Shown here: piece by piece, positions 62,266-64,000 of the stretch
Numbering within the stretch: position 1 is the first letter of the stretch
Layout: each line of letters starts with the position of its first letter
Assembly (NCBI GenBank): GCA_046350055.1
Contig: JAXMBC010000001.1
Location: 1,860,001 to 1,924,000 of the forward strand
Length of the DNA stretch: 64,000 nucleotides
Direction: 5' to 3'
Source of the DNA: JAEUIE01 sp046350055
GTDB lineage: Bacteria; Planctomycetota; Planctomycetia; Gemmatales; HRBIN36
Made by a program: the position numbers and the translations under genes
The notes under the pieces: generated by a model
The model's input: the letters and a program-made list of their open reading frames with translations, nothing else
Databases searched by the model: none
What the model was told of the DNA's origin: nothing

Positions 62266-64000
62266 TTAGGGCTGTTGACCACCCGGGTAACCCTGGTTGA
62301 TCTGCTGATTCTGAGCATTGGCATTTGCCGTGTTGCCATTCACAGGACCATAGGTCACTACAGTCTTGTAGTTGCCATTGATCTGCTGCTGAGGCTGGCT
62401 ATTCATCATCTGTTGTTGCAGTTGCTGCTGCTGTTGCAGCTGCATGGCTTGCCCGTAGGTCATGAGGCCCTCCGGTGGCAATGCACCCGGTGGAGGGGAG
62501 CCCTGCTGGTTATTGTTCATGGGCATTCGCTGGGGTGACATGGCAGTACCCTGCGGAGGTAAACCGGTCACGGTGTTATTCACGGGGCTACTGGGTAGTT
62601 GCCAGTTCTGCTGCTGCAGAGTCTGTCCCGGCGGCATGGCTCCTGGCGCCTGCGGCGTCTGGAACATCGGAGCGGTTGGATTGTAAGGCTGCAGATAGCC
62701 AGGGTTCACCTGTGGCTGCTGCTGGGGTACTGGTGGATTGGGAACAGGCATCTGCTGCTGCGGTTGCTGCTGAGGTGCCTGAGGCTTGAGTTTGCCACCC
62801 TGCGGGCTGCTCAATGTCTCATCCACTGGTCCAGGCACTGTCGTGTTCGGTGCGAAGTACTTCTGATCAAATGGATTGATCATCGAGCCGGGGAGCGGAT
62901 CGTCCGGACAGTTCTTCTGCAGGAAGGAACCACCAGGCAGCGTCCCGTGAATGGCCTGCACATCATCCAGCGACCACGACATCTTCCGGCCTTCTTCCAT
63001 GAAGACGCGCTGCGCATCCATGGGGTTGCGGATAATGTGCGGGGTCATGATGATGAGCAGTTCGCTCTTCTTCTTGTCCTGGCTGCGATAACGGAACAGT
63101 GCGCCCAGGTAAGGCAGATCGCCCAGCCAGGGAATGCCGCGCTGCTGTTTCTCATCCCGTTTCTGAATGAGACCACCAATCACGACGGTCTGCCCGTCGT
63201 AGGCATCAATCGTGGTGGAGGCAATCGTCTGATCCAGGATCGTGCCACGAACACCATTTCCGATATCCACGGTGCTGTTGGAAACACGGGAGACCTGTGG
63301 TTCCACACGCATCACGACGCGGCCATCCGGGCTGATCTGGGGCAGCACTTTCAGAATGATACCGACCTGCTGCTGTTCCACTGTGTTGGTAATAATACCC
63401 TGGGCGGTGACCTGCGAGCCGGTGATGATCGGAACCTGCTGGCCCACCGAGATGAGAGCCTGCTGGTTGTCGCGGGTCACGATCTGGGGTCGGCTGAGCA
63501 CTTCAATGCGGCCCTGGGTACGGAGTGCCCGCACCAGGACATTGACGCTGTTGGAAGCTGCTGAGAAGACAAAGCCACCGAAGCCGTTGGTCGAATTGGC
63601 ACGACCAGTTCCATAGTTGGTCAGGCCCTGCATACCGACTACGCCAGGCCCGGCATTGGTGAAGTTGTTCGTGCCGGCCGTGGAGACGTTGTTCCAGTTG
63701 TAACCTGGATTGCCGATGGCGGGCGTACCGTTGGTAGCATTGTTCACTGGTTGAGGATTGAACAGGCTGCGTTCAAAGAGGATAGGTGACTGCAAGCCCA
63801 CTTCTACGCCGAATTCATCGGAGTTCTCGAGATCAACTGCTGCGATGAGCACCTGGATCGCTACCTGGGCCAGCTCGATATCGAGCTGCTCGATCATCCG
63901 CATCACTTCGGTGAAGTATCGTTGCGAAGCAGCTACCAGCAGCGAGTTGTTGGATGCATCGGCGATGACGGTCACTTCCCGATCTGTCGTGGTGAAATTA
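62266..64000 (-). CDS. Type II/III secretin (GspD-like), N-terminus outside the window
   Basis: The frame is open to the right edge (reads NFTTTDREVTVIADASNNSLLVAAS), so the gene starts beyond 64000. N-domain end and secretin core are present: VAIQVLIAAVDLENSDEFGVE, NVLVRALRTQGRIEVLSRPQ, the Gly-Gly gate region VVIGGLIQKRDEKQQRGIPWLGD and KSELLIIMTPHII. An unusual C-terminal tail of about 170 residues, rich in Gln and Pro with PQQQPQQQ runs, follows. It forms an outer-membrane channel. A link to the Tad block is possible but unproven. Confidence 0.9.
   Translation of the reverse strand, partial: NFTTTDREVTVIADASNNSLLVAASQRYFTEVMRMIEQLDIELAQVAIQVLIAAVDLENSDEFGVEVGLQSPILFERSLFNPQPVNNATNGTPAIGNPGYNWNNVSTAGTNNFTNAGPGVVGMQGLTNYGTGRANSTNGFGGFVFSAASNSVNVLVRALRTQGRIEVLSRPQIVTRDNQQALISVGQQVPIITGSQVTAQGIITNTVEQQQVGIILKVLPQISPDGRVVMRVEPQVSRVSNSTVDIGNGVRGTILDQTIASTTIDAYDGQTVVIGGLIQKRDEKQQRGIPWLGDLPYLGALFRYRSQDKKKSELLIIMTPHIIRNPMDAQRVFMEEGRKMSWSLDDVQAIHGTLPGGSFLQKNCPDDPLPGSMINPFDQKYFAPNTTVPGPVDETLSSPQGGKLKPQAPQQQPQQQMPVPNPPVPQQQPQVNPGYLQPYNPTAPMFQTPQAPGAMPPGQTLQQQNWQLPSSPVNNTVTGLPPQGTAMSPQRMPMNNNQQGSPPPGALPPEGLMTYGQAMQLQQQQQLQQQMMNSQPQQQINGNYKTVVTYGPVNGNTANANAQNQQINQGYPGGQQP

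Noticed and set aside
1..64000. CRISPR array
   Set aside because: No regular 25-40 nt direct repeats with unique spacers. The repeats seen are palindromic or the in-frame PNPase repeat.

Overview
The window looks like chromosomal DNA of a planctomycete, most likely of the Gemmata-type order. The evidence is indirect but consistent. There are two large serine/threonine kinases with DLG in place of DFG. There is a DUF1559 pilin-like protein, a TIGR03790 protein, a DUF6263 protein, a Tad-type secretion locus without its pilin, a Q/P-rich secretin and many small secreted lipoproteins. Gene order is loose, with short operons on both strands and little true operon structure for core functions.

Left part (1-22.7 kb): a truncated kinase with a GYF-like domain, an AI-2E permease, an acyltransferase and a DUF3052 protein. 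Next comes a minus-strand cell-surface sugar cluster: two overlapping GT4 glycosyltransferases and a sulfatase-fold protein without the sulfatase nucleophile. FolE, rpsO-pnp (PNPase with an RGG tail built on a 57-nt repeat), a two-gene membrane unit and a convergent YhaM-like exonuclease follow. Two GT2 glycosyltransferases, a TIGR03790 protein, a FabZ-like dehydratase with TrmB, PgsA, an aldo/keto reductase, a Gly/Ala-rich secreted protein and a RepA-like AAA ATPase complete this part.

Middle part (22.7-37 kb): accessory and repeat-rich. A five-hairpin nested palindrome lies next to an unrecognised gene. Further on are an FMN-dependent hydroxy-acid oxidase, a WcaJ-like sugar transferase, an MFS carrier, a small secreted protein, an Imm32-like gene with the stump of its upstream partner, a triple-hairpin repeat and a membrane-anchored BCS1-like AAA ATPase. 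ClpC, a kinase fused to a TlpA-like thioredoxin domain, and a GTGA/ATGA-coupled trio (HEAT-like secreted protein, LarB, PurN) come next.

Tad part (37-47 kb, all minus strand): TadZ/CpaE-like, TadA, TadB, TadC, a lipoprotein, a small membrane protein, a winged-helix AAA ATPase and a TadD-like TPR lipoprotein. No Flp pilin, prepilin peptidase or RcpA is seen in this block, but a secretin starts at the right edge (62-64 kb).

Right part (47-64 kb): SWIM zinc-finger protein, FabG, DUF6263, DnaK, PheA (chorismate mutase/prephenate dehydratase), tRNA-Cys, tRNA-Met and ThrC. Then comes the most striking event in the window: an 842-bp IS5-family element inserted, with a CTAG duplication, after codon 4 of the DUF1559 gene. 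Its inverted repeat supplies a new in-frame ATG, so the pilin reading frame is intact but cut off from its original ribosome-binding site. A small lipoprotein, CinA, an SDR, an MFS transporter, a membrane protein, a lipoprotein and the partial secretin follow.

No CRISPR array, rRNA operon or prophage was seen. No complete novel multi-gene system is claimed. The best candidates for new biology are the IS/pilin junction, the kinase-thioredoxin fusion, the Imm32-like/BCS1 neighbourhood and the structured palindromic repeats.
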